64,000 bases of DNA. Source: Streptomyces sp. NBC_00440 (GTDB lineage Bacteria; Actinomycetota; Actinomycetes; Streptomycetales; Streptomycetaceae). The translations under genes were made by a program, and so were the position numbers. This document shows positions 32,324 to 40,163 of the stretch, piece after piece. The notes under the pieces were generated by a model. It was not told the origin of the DNA. It made no database searches and saw nothing but the letters and a program-made list of their open reading frames with translations. The stretch spans positions 5,649,501-5,713,500 of the forward strand of contig NZ_CP107921.1 of the NCBI RefSeq assembly GCF_036014215.1, given 5' to 3'. Numbering within the stretch: the first letter of the stretch is position 1; each line of letters starts with the position of its first letter.

Positions 32324-35300
32324 GTGGGCGACGGGCGGGACGAGAGCGGCCGGGGTGTGGCACTGACCACTCTGGTCGCCCGGCTGCGGGAGTCCGGCCG
32401 CGATGTCGACGCGCGGGAACTCGCGGACGCGCTGTGGCTGGCCGCCCGCACCGGAGCCCCCGCCCCCGCCGGGCCCGGCCTTCCGGCCGGTCTCCCGCAG
32501 GAGACCCCCGCCGCTCCGCCGGCCGCCCCCACCCGCCCCGTCGAGCCGCCCGGGGACACGCCCGGCGCGCCCGCCGCCCTGCTGACCGCGCCGGACCCGG
32601 AAGGCGCGCCCGCCGCCGTGGAGGCTTCGCCGGTCCTGGTGCCCGCGGCGCCCGCGCTCGCCGATCCGCACGCGCTCCAGCGCGCGTTACGGCCGCTGAG
32701 CCGCTACCGGTCACCGGCCATCCCGCCGGGCCGCAGGCTCGACGAGGAGGCCACCGCCGGCCGGGCGGCCGACACCGGACTGGTCATTCCGGTACTGCGC
32801 GCGGCGCGCCGGCAGAAGGCGCGGCTGCTGCTCCTCATGGACGTCTCCACGTCGACGGTCGCCTGGGAGAGCGCACTGGAGGAGCTGGCCGGCATCTGCG
32901 CCGGCGCCGGAGTCTTCCAGGACGTCCAGCTGCGCTATCTGCACCCGGACGGCGAATCGGGCGCCGGATACGCGGCCGGACGCGTCCCGGCGGGACCGCT
33001 GCGCCGCGCAGCCCAGCTCGGCGACCCCACCGGCCGCCGGATCATCCTGCTGCTCTCGGACTGCTCAGGACCCATGTGGCGGTCCGGTGTCCTGCAGCGG
33101 CTGCTGTACCACTGGTCGGCCACCACCCCGGTCGCAGTCGTCCAGCCGCTGCCGCAGCGGCTGTGGCGGCGGACCCATCTGCCCGCGTACGGAGGGGTGC
33201 TGCGGCGGCACGAAGGCCCCCTGGGGCGGCTGGAGTTCAGCGCAGTGCCGCACGGCTCCGACCCGCGCGACGGCAGACCGGTCCCGGTGCTCGCGCTGCG
33301 GCGCACCTCCGTGGAGGGCTGGGCCGGGCTGGTCTCGGGCGGCACCGGCCAGTCGGTGTCCACCGCGGCCGCCTGGGTGCGCCGTGACCAACCGCCCTCC
33401 CGCGCACCGGTACGGGCCGAGGCCGCGCTCACCGGGCAGGAGCGGGTCGGCGCGTTCCGGCGGACCGCGTCCCCCACCGCGCAGCGGCTTGCCGAGTATC
33501 TGACGGCGGTGCCGCTGGTGCTGCCGGTGATGCGGCTCGTCCAGCACACGATGCTGGCGGGCACCGGCCCCGAGGCGCTGGCCGAGGTGCTGCTCGGCGG
33601 CATCGTACGGCGCGCCGAGCGGCCCGACATCGGCCCCTCCGACGGTCCGTACTACGAATTCCTCGACGGGGTGAAGGTGTTGCTCGCCGCCCGGCTCGAC
33701 CGGGGGGACGAGCGGCTCGTGCTGCGGCACAGTTCGAGCTATGTCCAGCGGCGCTTCGGCCGCAGCGCGCGCAACTTCCCCGCCATGGCCGCCGTCGCGC
33801 TCGGCGAGCGGCTGCCCGTCCCGGCGGGCGGCGGTGCGATGCCCGCCGGGCTGCGCGTCTTCGCCGAGGTCGCGGCGGACACCATCAGACGCCGCGGCGG
33901 GCCTCCCGTCGCGCCGCCCGGCCCCGGCACCCCGGGCGAACTCACCGCGCAGGCGGACGAGTTCATCCAGCGGTACGAGCGGTACGGCGGCGTACGGGAC
34001 CTCGACAGCGCGATCGGGCTGCTGCGCCTGGCCGCGGCAGGGGAGCGGCGCCGTGAGTCGGTGCCGGCCCGCAGGGCGGAGCTGTCCCGGGCGCTGCTGC
34101 TGCGCTGGCGGCTGCGTGCGCTGGACGAGGACCTGGCGGAGGCCTGGGAATCCGCGAAGTCCTCCGACGGGTTCGCGGCCGCCGAGGTGCTGCACGCCAT
34201 GGCGGTGGCGGCCGATGAAGGGCAACTCGGCCAGGAGCTGGCCGGGAAGGTACTGCGCGAGGTCCGCGGCCCGTACCCCGGCGACGCCCCTCTCGATGAC
34301 GCGGACACCGCGGCCGAGCTGCTGTCCGCGGCGTCCGACCGGCTCCGCGGGGTGACGGAGGCCGTACGGCCGTCGGAGGAGTGGCAGGCGGCCGCCGCAC
34401 TCCACATCGAGGTGCTGCGGCGGCTGTCCAGGGCGGGCGGGCCGGCGGTGGACACCACGCCCCTGTACGCGGCGGCGGCGCTCGCCGAGCGGCTGGCGGA
34501 CGCGGCGGACGGGGTCGGGGCGCGGGTGCTGCACGGCACCCTGGAACTGGATCTGGCCCGCCACGTGGTGAGTGACGACGTCGTACGGCACTACGCCCTG
34601 CGTGCGCTCCGGGCGCTGCGCCCCGCCGCCGAGGCCACCGGGGGCGCCGAACGGGCCGACATCTGGCTGAAGATCGCCAGTGCGCTGGAGCTGGCCCACC
34701 TGGAGGGCGGCGACGCGTCGTGGCGGCGGGAGGTGCTGGACGCGCTCGCCGCGGCCCTGACGGCCGCCGATGACGACGCCGTACGCCACCACTGCCACCT
34801 GCGCATGGGGGACGTGCACTGGCAGGGGCACATCGACCCCGCTGCTCCCGCTCTCCCGGCGGCCGCCCGCCCGGACAGTGTCCATTTGGAGAGCGCCCAT
34901 CCGGACAGCGTTCATCCGGAGAGCGCCCGCCCGGAGGGCAGCCGGGGGGAGAGCGCCCGCCCGGACAGCGCCCACGGGGGCGCCCCCGGACACGGCCAGG
35001 GGCCGGCCCCCCGGCCCGGCACACATCTGGACGGTGCCATCGAGCACTGGGCCGCCGCCCTCGCCACCGGGACCCCGGACCGGCCGGCCAGGCTCCTCAC
35101 CCGGCTGGGCCGGGCGCTGGGACACCGTGCGGCGCGGGACGGCGCGCCCGGCGATCTCGACGCCGCCGTACGCCGGCTGCGCGAGGCCGTCGACGAGACG
35201 GCCGAGTCGGACCGCGAACTGGCCGCGCGCCGGGCGCTGCTCGGGGCGCTGTATCTGGCGCGCTACCGGGCCACCGGCGGGCTCACCGACCTCTACGAGG

Positions 35301-35662
35301 CCGACTGGGCCCAAGGAGCCGCCGCGCGCGGGGCCCCCGACCCGTACGCGGCCTCGCGCGCCTGGCAGGCCCGGGGCGACATCGCGGTGCTCCTCGCCCG
35401 GCACACCGGCACCCCCGACCGGCTCCAGCAGGCCGCCGAGCACTATCTGCGCGCCACCGACGTGGACGACGACGGGCGGGCCGGTGCGGCGCGGGCGGCG
35501 CGCGCCGCTGTGCTGGAGGAGCTCGCGGGCCCGCCGGAAGCCCTCCGCGAGTACCGGGCGGCCCTGGCGCTGCTGGAGTCCGCCGGGCCCGCAGGGGACA
35601 GTGCCGCGGCCGGTGTCCGGGACGCCGTCGCCCGGCTGACGGACGGGGCGGCCGGCCGTTGA
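32324..35662 (+). CDS. SAV_2336-type protein with vWA domain and TPR-like repeats
   Basis: A 1112-residue protein, from GTG 32324 (a GTG at 32357, giving ALTTLVARLRESG, is also possible). The N-terminal helical domain is followed by a Pro/Ala linker. A vWA-like domain has the MIDAS motif D173-V-S175-T-S177 in LLLLMDVSTSTVAW. A helical region follows (VMRLVQHTMLAGTGPEALAE), then ~500 residues of TPR-like helices. A repeat-rich insert (codons covering 34876-34990) contains recurring SA(H/R)P(D/E)S units. Codon 122 (32687-32689) is TTA, the rare bldA-dependent leucine codon. Four bases after the MoxR gene; its stop overlaps the peptide gene as TTGA. Confidence 0.85.
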   Translation: MGDGRDESGRGVALTTLVARLRESGRDVDARELADALWLAARTGAPAPAGPGLPAGLPQETPAAPPAAPTRPVEPPGDTPGAPAALLTAPDPEGAPAAVEASPVLVPAAPALADPHALQRALRPLSRYRSPAIPPGRRLDEEATAGRAADTGLVIPVLRAARRQKARLLLLMDVSTSTVAWESALEELAGICAGAGVFQDVQLRYLHPDGESGAGYAAGRVPAGPLRRAAQLGDPTGRRIILLLSDCSGPMWRSGVLQRLLYHWSATTPVAVVQPLPQRLWRRTHLPAYGGVLRRHEGPLGRLEFSAVPHGSDPRDGRPVPVLALRRTSVEGWAGLVSGGTGQSVSTAAAWVRRDQPPSRAPVRAEAALTGQERVGAFRRTASPTAQRLAEYLTAVPLVLPVMRLVQHTMLAGTGPEALAEVLLGGIVRRAERPDIGPSDGPYYEFLDGVKVLLAARLDRGDERLVLRHSSSYVQRRFGRSARNFPAMAAVALGERLPVPAGGGAMPAGLRVFAEVAADTIRRRGGPPVAPPGPGTPGELTAQADEFIQRYERYGGVRDLDSAIGLLRLAAAGERRRESVPARRAELSRALLLRWRLRALDEDLAEAWESAKSSDGFAAAEVLHAMAVAADEGQLGQELAGKVLREVRGPYPGDAPLDDADTAAELLSAASDRLRGVTEAVRPSEEWQAAAALHIEVLRRLSRAGGPAVDTTPLYAAAALAERLADAADGVGARVLHGTLELDLARHVVSDDVVRHYALRALRALRPAAEATGGAERADIWLKIASALELAHLEGGDASWRREVLDALAAALTAADDDAVRHHCHLRMGDVHWQGHIDPAAPALPAAARPDSVHLESAHPDSVHPESARPEGSRGESARPDSAHGGAPGHGQGPAPRPGTHLDGAIEHWAAALATGTPDRPARLLTRLGRALGHRAARDGAPGDLDAAVRRLREAVDETAESDRELAARRALLGALYLARYRATGGLTDLYEADWAQGAAARGAPDPYAASRAWQARGDIAVLLARHTGTPDRLQQAAEHYLRATDVDDDGRAGAARAARAAVLEELAGPPEALREYRAALALLESAGPAGDSAAAGVRDAVARLTDGAAGR

Positions 35663-35814
35663 CCCACGACACAGAAGCACTGCCCGGCGACCCGCTGCCC
35701 CGGCTGACCCCGCCGTGGGACACCGGCCACCCGGTGCTCGCCGCCGTACTCGCCGAGACCCGGCAGCGCGATCCGCACGAACCGCTCATCGCCTACTACG
35801 AGGACGCGCCATGA
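35659..35814 (+). CDS. candidate RiPP precursor peptide ending YxDxx-COOH (FxsA-like)
   Basis: A 51-residue peptide in a frame that starts TTG at 35659 (overlapping the vWA stop as TTGA) and ends overlapping the radical SAM start as ATGA. The leader-like part is TEALPGDPLPRLTPPWDTGH then PVLAAVLAETRQRDP; the C-terminus is EPLIAYYEDAP. The last five residues Y47-E-D49-A-P51 occupy the F-x-S-x-x-COOH positions of classical FxsA precursors, with an aromatic-x-Asp pair that three-residue-cyclophane-forming enzymes can cross-link. There is no upstream Shine-Dalgarno beyond GC-rich GGACGGGG, so translation probably depends on coupling. Function is inferred from position and motif only. Confidence 0.65.
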   Translation: MTHDTEALPGDPLPRLTPPWDTGHPVLAAVLAETRQRDPHEPLIAYYEDAP

Positions 35815-36992
35815 CCCCCGCGGTCCGCGACCGGCCCGTCGCTCAACACCCCGTGCCGTTCCGGCAGTTCGTCCTGAAGGTGCACAGCCGCTGCAACCTG
35901 GGCTGCTCCTACTGCTACGTCTACCGCGGCCAGGACAGCAGCTGGCGGGAGCGCCCGCGCCGCGCCACCGGCGAGACCGTCCGCAGGACCGCGGCGCGGA
36001 TCGCCGAGCACGTCACCGCGCACCGGCTCCCGCGTATCCGGATCGAACTGCACGGCGGCGAACCGCTACTGTCCGGGCCGGGCCCGGTGATCGAGTACGC
36101 CCGCGCCGTACGGGACGCGGTGCCCGCGGGGTGCGAGGTCACCGCGACCGTGCAGACCAACGGGACCCTGCTGACCGCCCGTACGCTCGACGCGCTCGCC
36201 GCCGCCCGGATCCGCGTCGGGCTCTCCCTCGACGGCGGCACCGCGGCGCTCAACTCCCGCCGCAGGGACCACGCGGGCCGGCCCTCCTGGCCCGCCGCCC
36301 ACCGGGCCGCCCGGCTGCTCGCCGCGTGCCGGCACCCCGGCACGTACGCCGGGATCCTCTGCACCATCGACCTCGCGGCCGACCCGGTCGAGGTGTACGA
36401 CAGCCTGCGCGCGCTGCGCCCGCCGGGGCTCGACCTGCTGCTGCCGCACGGCAACTGGTCCGTGCCGCCACCGGGGACCGAGCCGGGGGAACCGGGCCGG
36501 CACCGGCCGCGCCCCACCCCGTACGGCCACTGGCTCGCCACCGTCTTCGACCGCTGGTGGGACGGCGGTCCCGGCCAGCCGCGCATCCGGCTCTTCCACA
36601 CCCTCGTCGCCCTGCTGTTCGGCGAACCGGCCGCGGCCGAGGCGGTGGGGCTGGCCCCGCTGGCCGTCGTCGTCGTGGACACCGACGGCGCCATCGAGCA
36701 GGTCGACGCGCTCAAGTCCGCCTACGAGGGAGCCCCTTCGACCGGCCTCGACGTCTTCAGCGACCCCTTCGACACCGCGCTCGCACACCCCGGGATCGCC
36801 GCCAGACAACTCGGTGAGAAGGCGCTCCCCGGAGTCTGCCTGCGCTGCCCGGTGCTCCGGGTGTGCGGCGGCGGCAACTACGTCCACCGGTACGCGGCCG
36901 GGGCCGGCTTCCGGCACCCCAGCGTCTACTGCGCCGATTTGGAGTACCTCATCCGGTATATCGCCCACCGGCTGAGCGCTTTCGTCACGTGA
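35811..36992 (+). CDS. fxsB: FxsB-family radical SAM/SPASM peptide maturase
   Basis: A 393-residue radical SAM enzyme. The SAM-cluster cysteines are C28, C32 and C35 in RCNLGCSYCYVYRGQDSSW, a run typical of the FxsB family. The barrel follows (IRIELHGGEPLLSGPGPVIE, TVQTNGTLL, GLSLDGG), then a C-terminal SPASM-like region with auxiliary-cluster cysteines (CLRCPVLRVCGGGNYVHRY, SVYCADLEYL). FxsB enzymes cross-link an aromatic side chain to a residue two positions on. ATG 35811 overlaps the peptide stop, so enzyme and substrate are co-translated. A 12-bp palindrome CGTCACGTGACG (36983-36994) spans the stop codon. Confidence 0.92.
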   Translation: MTPAVRDRPVAQHPVPFRQFVLKVHSRCNLGCSYCYVYRGQDSSWRERPRRATGETVRRTAARIAEHVTAHRLPRIRIELHGGEPLLSGPGPVIEYARAVRDAVPAGCEVTATVQTNGTLLTARTLDALAAARIRVGLSLDGGTAALNSRRRDHAGRPSWPAAHRAARLLAACRHPGTYAGILCTIDLAADPVEVYDSLRALRPPGLDLLLPHGNWSVPPPGTEPGEPGRHRPRPTPYGHWLATVFDRWWDGGPGQPRIRLFHTLVALLFGEPAAAEAVGLAPLAVVVVDTDGAIEQVDALKSAYEGAPSTGLDVFSDPFDTALAHPGIAARQLGEKALPGVCLRCPVLRVCGGGNYVHRYAAGAGFRHPSVYCADLEYLIRYIAHRLSAFVT

Positions 36993-37088
36993 CGTATCGT
37001 GGCGCCGACTGGCCGTCAACATGGCGACTTCTGTTCACACTTGAGTGGTAGGTGCACGACAGTGACGCAACTGGTTGAGGGAGTGACG

Positions 37089-40055
37089 ATGGCGGAGCCG
37101 ACTCCCCACGTCACGGTGGTCTTCGCCGGGCAGAGCGAGCCCTGGGCCCACTGGATGGCCCGGCAGCTCACGGAGGTGGGGACCGCCACCGCCCTGGTCC
37201 GCTGGAACCCGGCCCGGAGCTCGCCGACCGCCGACGCCCTCACCGGAATGCTGACCGCACCCGGGCGGGTCCTGCTCGTCATCGACGACTGGTTCGAGCG
37301 GTTCGACGACGGCCTCCGCACGGCGTGGGCCGACGCGCTGCGCCAGATGCTCGCCGACCACCCCGAACGGATCGCCGGAGTCAGCGTCACCACCCGCCCG
37401 CTGCCCGAGGCCATCATCGCCCTGGGGCCGGTCGCGCTGCGCGGCCTGAGCGCCGACGCGGCCCGCAGGCGGGTGCTCGAAGTCGCCGGCGCACCGGACG
37501 GCGCGGTCCGCCCGGTCACCCTGGACCGCGTCCCGCGGTTCCCCGACGACCCGCCGGACATCCAGAACGTACCGCGCCGCAACCGCAGGTTCACCGGCCG
37601 CGGAACCCTGCTCGACCACATCCACGACACCTTCGCCGCCGGCCGCGGCGAGGGTGCGGTACTCGCGCTGTGCGGGCCGGGCGGGATCGGCAAGACCCAG
37701 ATCGCGCTGGAGTACGTCCACCGCTTCAAGGGCGAGTACGACATCGTCTGGTGGCTGGACGCGACCACCACCGGCACCGCCCGTGAGCAGTTCGGCACGC
37801 TCGCCGAAGCCCTCGGCGCAGGAGTCGGCAGCAAGCTCGACCAGTCCATAGCCGCGGCCGCCGGAAAGCTGCGCGCCACCGGCGACAGCTGGCTGATCGT
37901 CCTCGACGGCGCCGGAGACCCCGAGAAGCTGGCCGCCCTGCTGCCCGAAGGGGCGGGCGACATCCTGGTCACCACCAACCACCAGGAGTGGTCGGCCCTG
38001 GCCGAGCTGTTCCAGGTGGGGCACTTCGAGCGGGAGGAGTCCGTGGCCTTCGCGGGCCGCCGCTCCCAGCGGCTCTCCCCGTACGAGGCCGGGCTGCTCG
38101 CCGAAGCCGTCGAGGACCTGCCGCTGCTGCTCGACCAGACGGCGGCCTGGCTCGACATCAACCCCACCGTCGACATCCCCGAGTACATCAGGGAGCTGAC
38201 GGAGAGCAACCCCGACCGCTTCGGGGTGCTGGCCTCCCAGGACTACCCGGTGTCCTTCCAGATTGCCTGGGCCAGGACCCTCGGCAGCCTGCGCGAACAG
38301 GACCCGGGCGCCTGGAAACTGCTCAATCTGCTCGCCCGCTTCTCCCCGGGGATGCTGCCGCTGCGGCTGCTCCAGTCGGCGCGCGCCACCGACCTCCCCA
38401 AACCCCTGGACCGGGTCGTCCCGGAACCGAGCAGCTGGAACTCCGCCCTGCGCCGGCTCTCCGAAGTGACCTCCATGCGGCTGGAGTACGACCCCGTCCC
38501 GCGGATGGGCGGCTCCGTCACCGTCGCCGCCCTGCGGATGCACCGGATCTTTCACTCCTTCGTACGGCACGCCCAGACACCCGGTGAGCGGGCGGAGCTG
38601 ACCGAGGCCGCGCTCAAGGTGCTCGTCACCGCCGACCCGAGGGACCCGGCGTCGTCCCGCAACTGGTCCCGCTACGCCGAACTGATTCCGCATCTGGAGA
38701 TCGCGGGCGCCCTGGAGTCGGCCGACGAGGACGTGCGCAGGCTGGTGCTCAACTGCATCGAGTACCTGCGGATGCGCGGCGAGTACGAGGAGGGCGGGCG
38801 GCTCAGCCGGGCGGCCGTCGAGCACTGGGAGCGGGTGTCCGGCGCCACCAGCACTTCCGTCCTGGTCGCCGTCCACCAGCGCGCCAACATGGAGCGCAGG
38901 CTGGGCCGTTACGCCGAGGCCGAGGCGGTCGGACGTGAGGTGCTCGAACGGCTGCTGAGCAGCCCCGGAGCCGAACCCATCGAAGTGATCAGGGCCAGGG
39001 ACGGGCTCGGCGGCACCCTGCTGGCGCTCGGCCGCTACGACGAGGCCAGGACGCTCTTCGAGCAGGCGGACCGGGAGGCCGTCACCTCGCTGGGCGACGC
39101 CGAGGTGCCGCGCACCCTGTCCATACGGAACAACCTGGCCGAGGCGATGGGCCTCCAGGGGAAGTACCAGGCGTCGCTGGACCTGCACCGGGACATCCTG
39201 ACCGCGCGGGTCGCCCTGCTCGGCGGGCGCAATCCGCTCACCCTGCACTCGGCGCTGCGCACCGCGACCATGCTGCGGCTGCTCGGGCGCTACCGGGAGG
39301 CCCTGGAGATCCAGCAGCACAACTCGCGGCTGCACGGCCAGGAGCTGGACCGCAACCACGGGCAGACCCTGAACGCCGACCACAACCTCGCCCTGTGCCT
39401 GCGCCGCGACGGGAAGCTCCTCCAGGCCAGAGCGCTGCTGCTCAGCGTCCGCAAACGCCGGGTCGCCCGGCGCGGCCGCCGCCACCCCGACACCCTGCGG
39501 GCGGGCGCCGACTTCGCGATGCTGCTGCGCGAGGCGGGCGAGTTCCGTGAGGCCTACGACCTCGCGGACGAGACGGCCTCGCTGTACGCGCTGCAACTCG
39601 GCGAGCTGCACCCGTACGCGGTGGGCACCCGGGCGAACCTGGCACTGCTGCAGGGCGACGCGGGAGACCACGACGGCGCCCTGGAACTCGCCGAACAGAC
39701 CCTGGAGCAGATGACGGACGCGGTGGGCGCTGACCACCCGTGGACGCTGGGCTGCGCCTTCAACACCGCGACGGCACGGCAGCGGGCGGGAGACGCCGAA
39801 GGCGCCGTACGGCTGGGACACGACCTGCTGGACCGGTCCGTGCGGTCGCTCGGCCCGGGACACCCGCTGACCACCACCGCCCAGACCGCGCTCGCCCGTG
39901 ATCTGCGGGCGGCCGGCGATACGGCGCTCGCCGGCCGGCTGCACGCGGAGGCGCTGGCCCGGATCACCGAACTGCTCGGGGACGACCACCAGCACACCCG
40001 GAGCATCCGGGACGGCGCGGTGCGGTACTGGGACTTCGAGCCGCAGTTCGTCTGA
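37089..40055 (+). CDS. fxsT: FxsT-like NB-ARC/TPR protein with TIR-like N-terminal domain
   Basis: A 988-residue STAND-type ATPase. Residues ~5-125 look TIR-like (HVTVVFAGQSEPWAHWMARQ, GRVLLVIDDWFERFDD). The NB-ARC core has P-loop GPGGIGKT at 196-203, after the family sequence NVPRRNRRFTGRG, and a Walker B-like SWLIVLDGAGDPEKL. About ten TPR units follow ([34 protein letters not shown] and similar), ending YWDFEPQFV, as in FxSxx-COOH-system TPR proteins. ATG 37089 follows GAGGGAG; GTG 37062 is possible. It is 96 bases after the maturase. The architecture is that of an NLR-like sensor with a potential NAD-related effector domain. Confidence 0.88.
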   Translation: MAEPTPHVTVVFAGQSEPWAHWMARQLTEVGTATALVRWNPARSSPTADALTGMLTAPGRVLLVIDDWFERFDDGLRTAWADALRQMLADHPERIAGVSVTTRPLPEAIIALGPVALRGLSADAARRRVLEVAGAPDGAVRPVTLDRVPRFPDDPPDIQNVPRRNRRFTGRGTLLDHIHDTFAAGRGEGAVLALCGPGGIGKTQIALEYVHRFKGEYDIVWWLDATTTGTAREQFGTLAEALGAGVGSKLDQSIAAAAGKLRATGDSWLIVLDGAGDPEKLAALLPEGAGDILVTTNHQEWSALAELFQVGHFEREESVAFAGRRSQRLSPYEAGLLAEAVEDLPLLLDQTAAWLDINPTVDIPEYIRELTESNPDRFGVLASQDYPVSFQIAWARTLGSLREQDPGAWKLLNLLARFSPGMLPLRLLQSARATDLPKPLDRVVPEPSSWNSALRRLSEVTSMRLEYDPVPRMGGSVTVAALRMHRIFHSFVRHAQTPGERAELTEAALKVLVTADPRDPASSRNWSRYAELIPHLEIAGALESADEDVRRLVLNCIEYLRMRGEYEEGGRLSRAAVEHWERVSGATSTSVLVAVHQRANMERRLGRYAEAEAVGREVLERLLSSPGAEPIEVIRARDGLGGTLLALGRYDEARTLFEQADREAVTSLGDAEVPRTLSIRNNLAEAMGLQGKYQASLDLHRDILTARVALLGGRNPLTLHSALRTATMLRLLGRYREALEIQQHNSRLHGQELDRNHGQTLNADHNLALCLRRDGKLLQARALLLSVRKRRVARRGRRHPDTLRAGADFAMLLREAGEFREAYDLADETASLYALQLGELHPYAVGTRANLALLQGDAGDHDGALELAEQTLEQMTDAVGADHPWTLGCAFNTATARQRAGDAEGAVRLGHDLLDRSVRSLGPGHPLTTTAQTALARDLRAAGDTALAGRLHAEALARITELLGDDHQHTRSIRDGAVRYWDFEPQFV

Positions 40056-40103
40056 GCCACGGGGCCGGCCGCGGTCCGGTCGTGAGCCGGCCGCGGTACG
40101 CCG

Positions 40104-40141
40104 TGGGGCCCGTACGCATCACACGATGCGTACGGGCCCCA
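40104..40141. terminator. bidirectional terminator between fxsT and kgd
   Basis: A perfect 17-bp stem (TGGGGCCCGTACGCATC with its complement) around ACAC, 48 bases after the fxsT stop and 22 bases past the kgd stop on the other strand. Confidence 0.92.
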
Positions 40142-40163
40142 GGGATGAACCTGCCGGTACTGC

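Noticed and set aside
33065..35680. 871-codon minus-strand frame opposite the vWA gene
   Set aside because: No domain or plausible start context; it mirrors the codon bias of the plus-strand gene.
35659..35814. Classical FxSxx-COOH precursor assignment for the small peptide
   Set aside because: The C-terminus lacks F-x-S. I report it as a variant (Y-x-D-x-x) rather than a standard family member.
37035..39995. 986-codon minus-strand frame opposite fxsT
   Set aside because: Low-complexity Gly/Val/Glu/Gln translation with no motif. The plus strand carries clear NB-ARC and TPR sequence.
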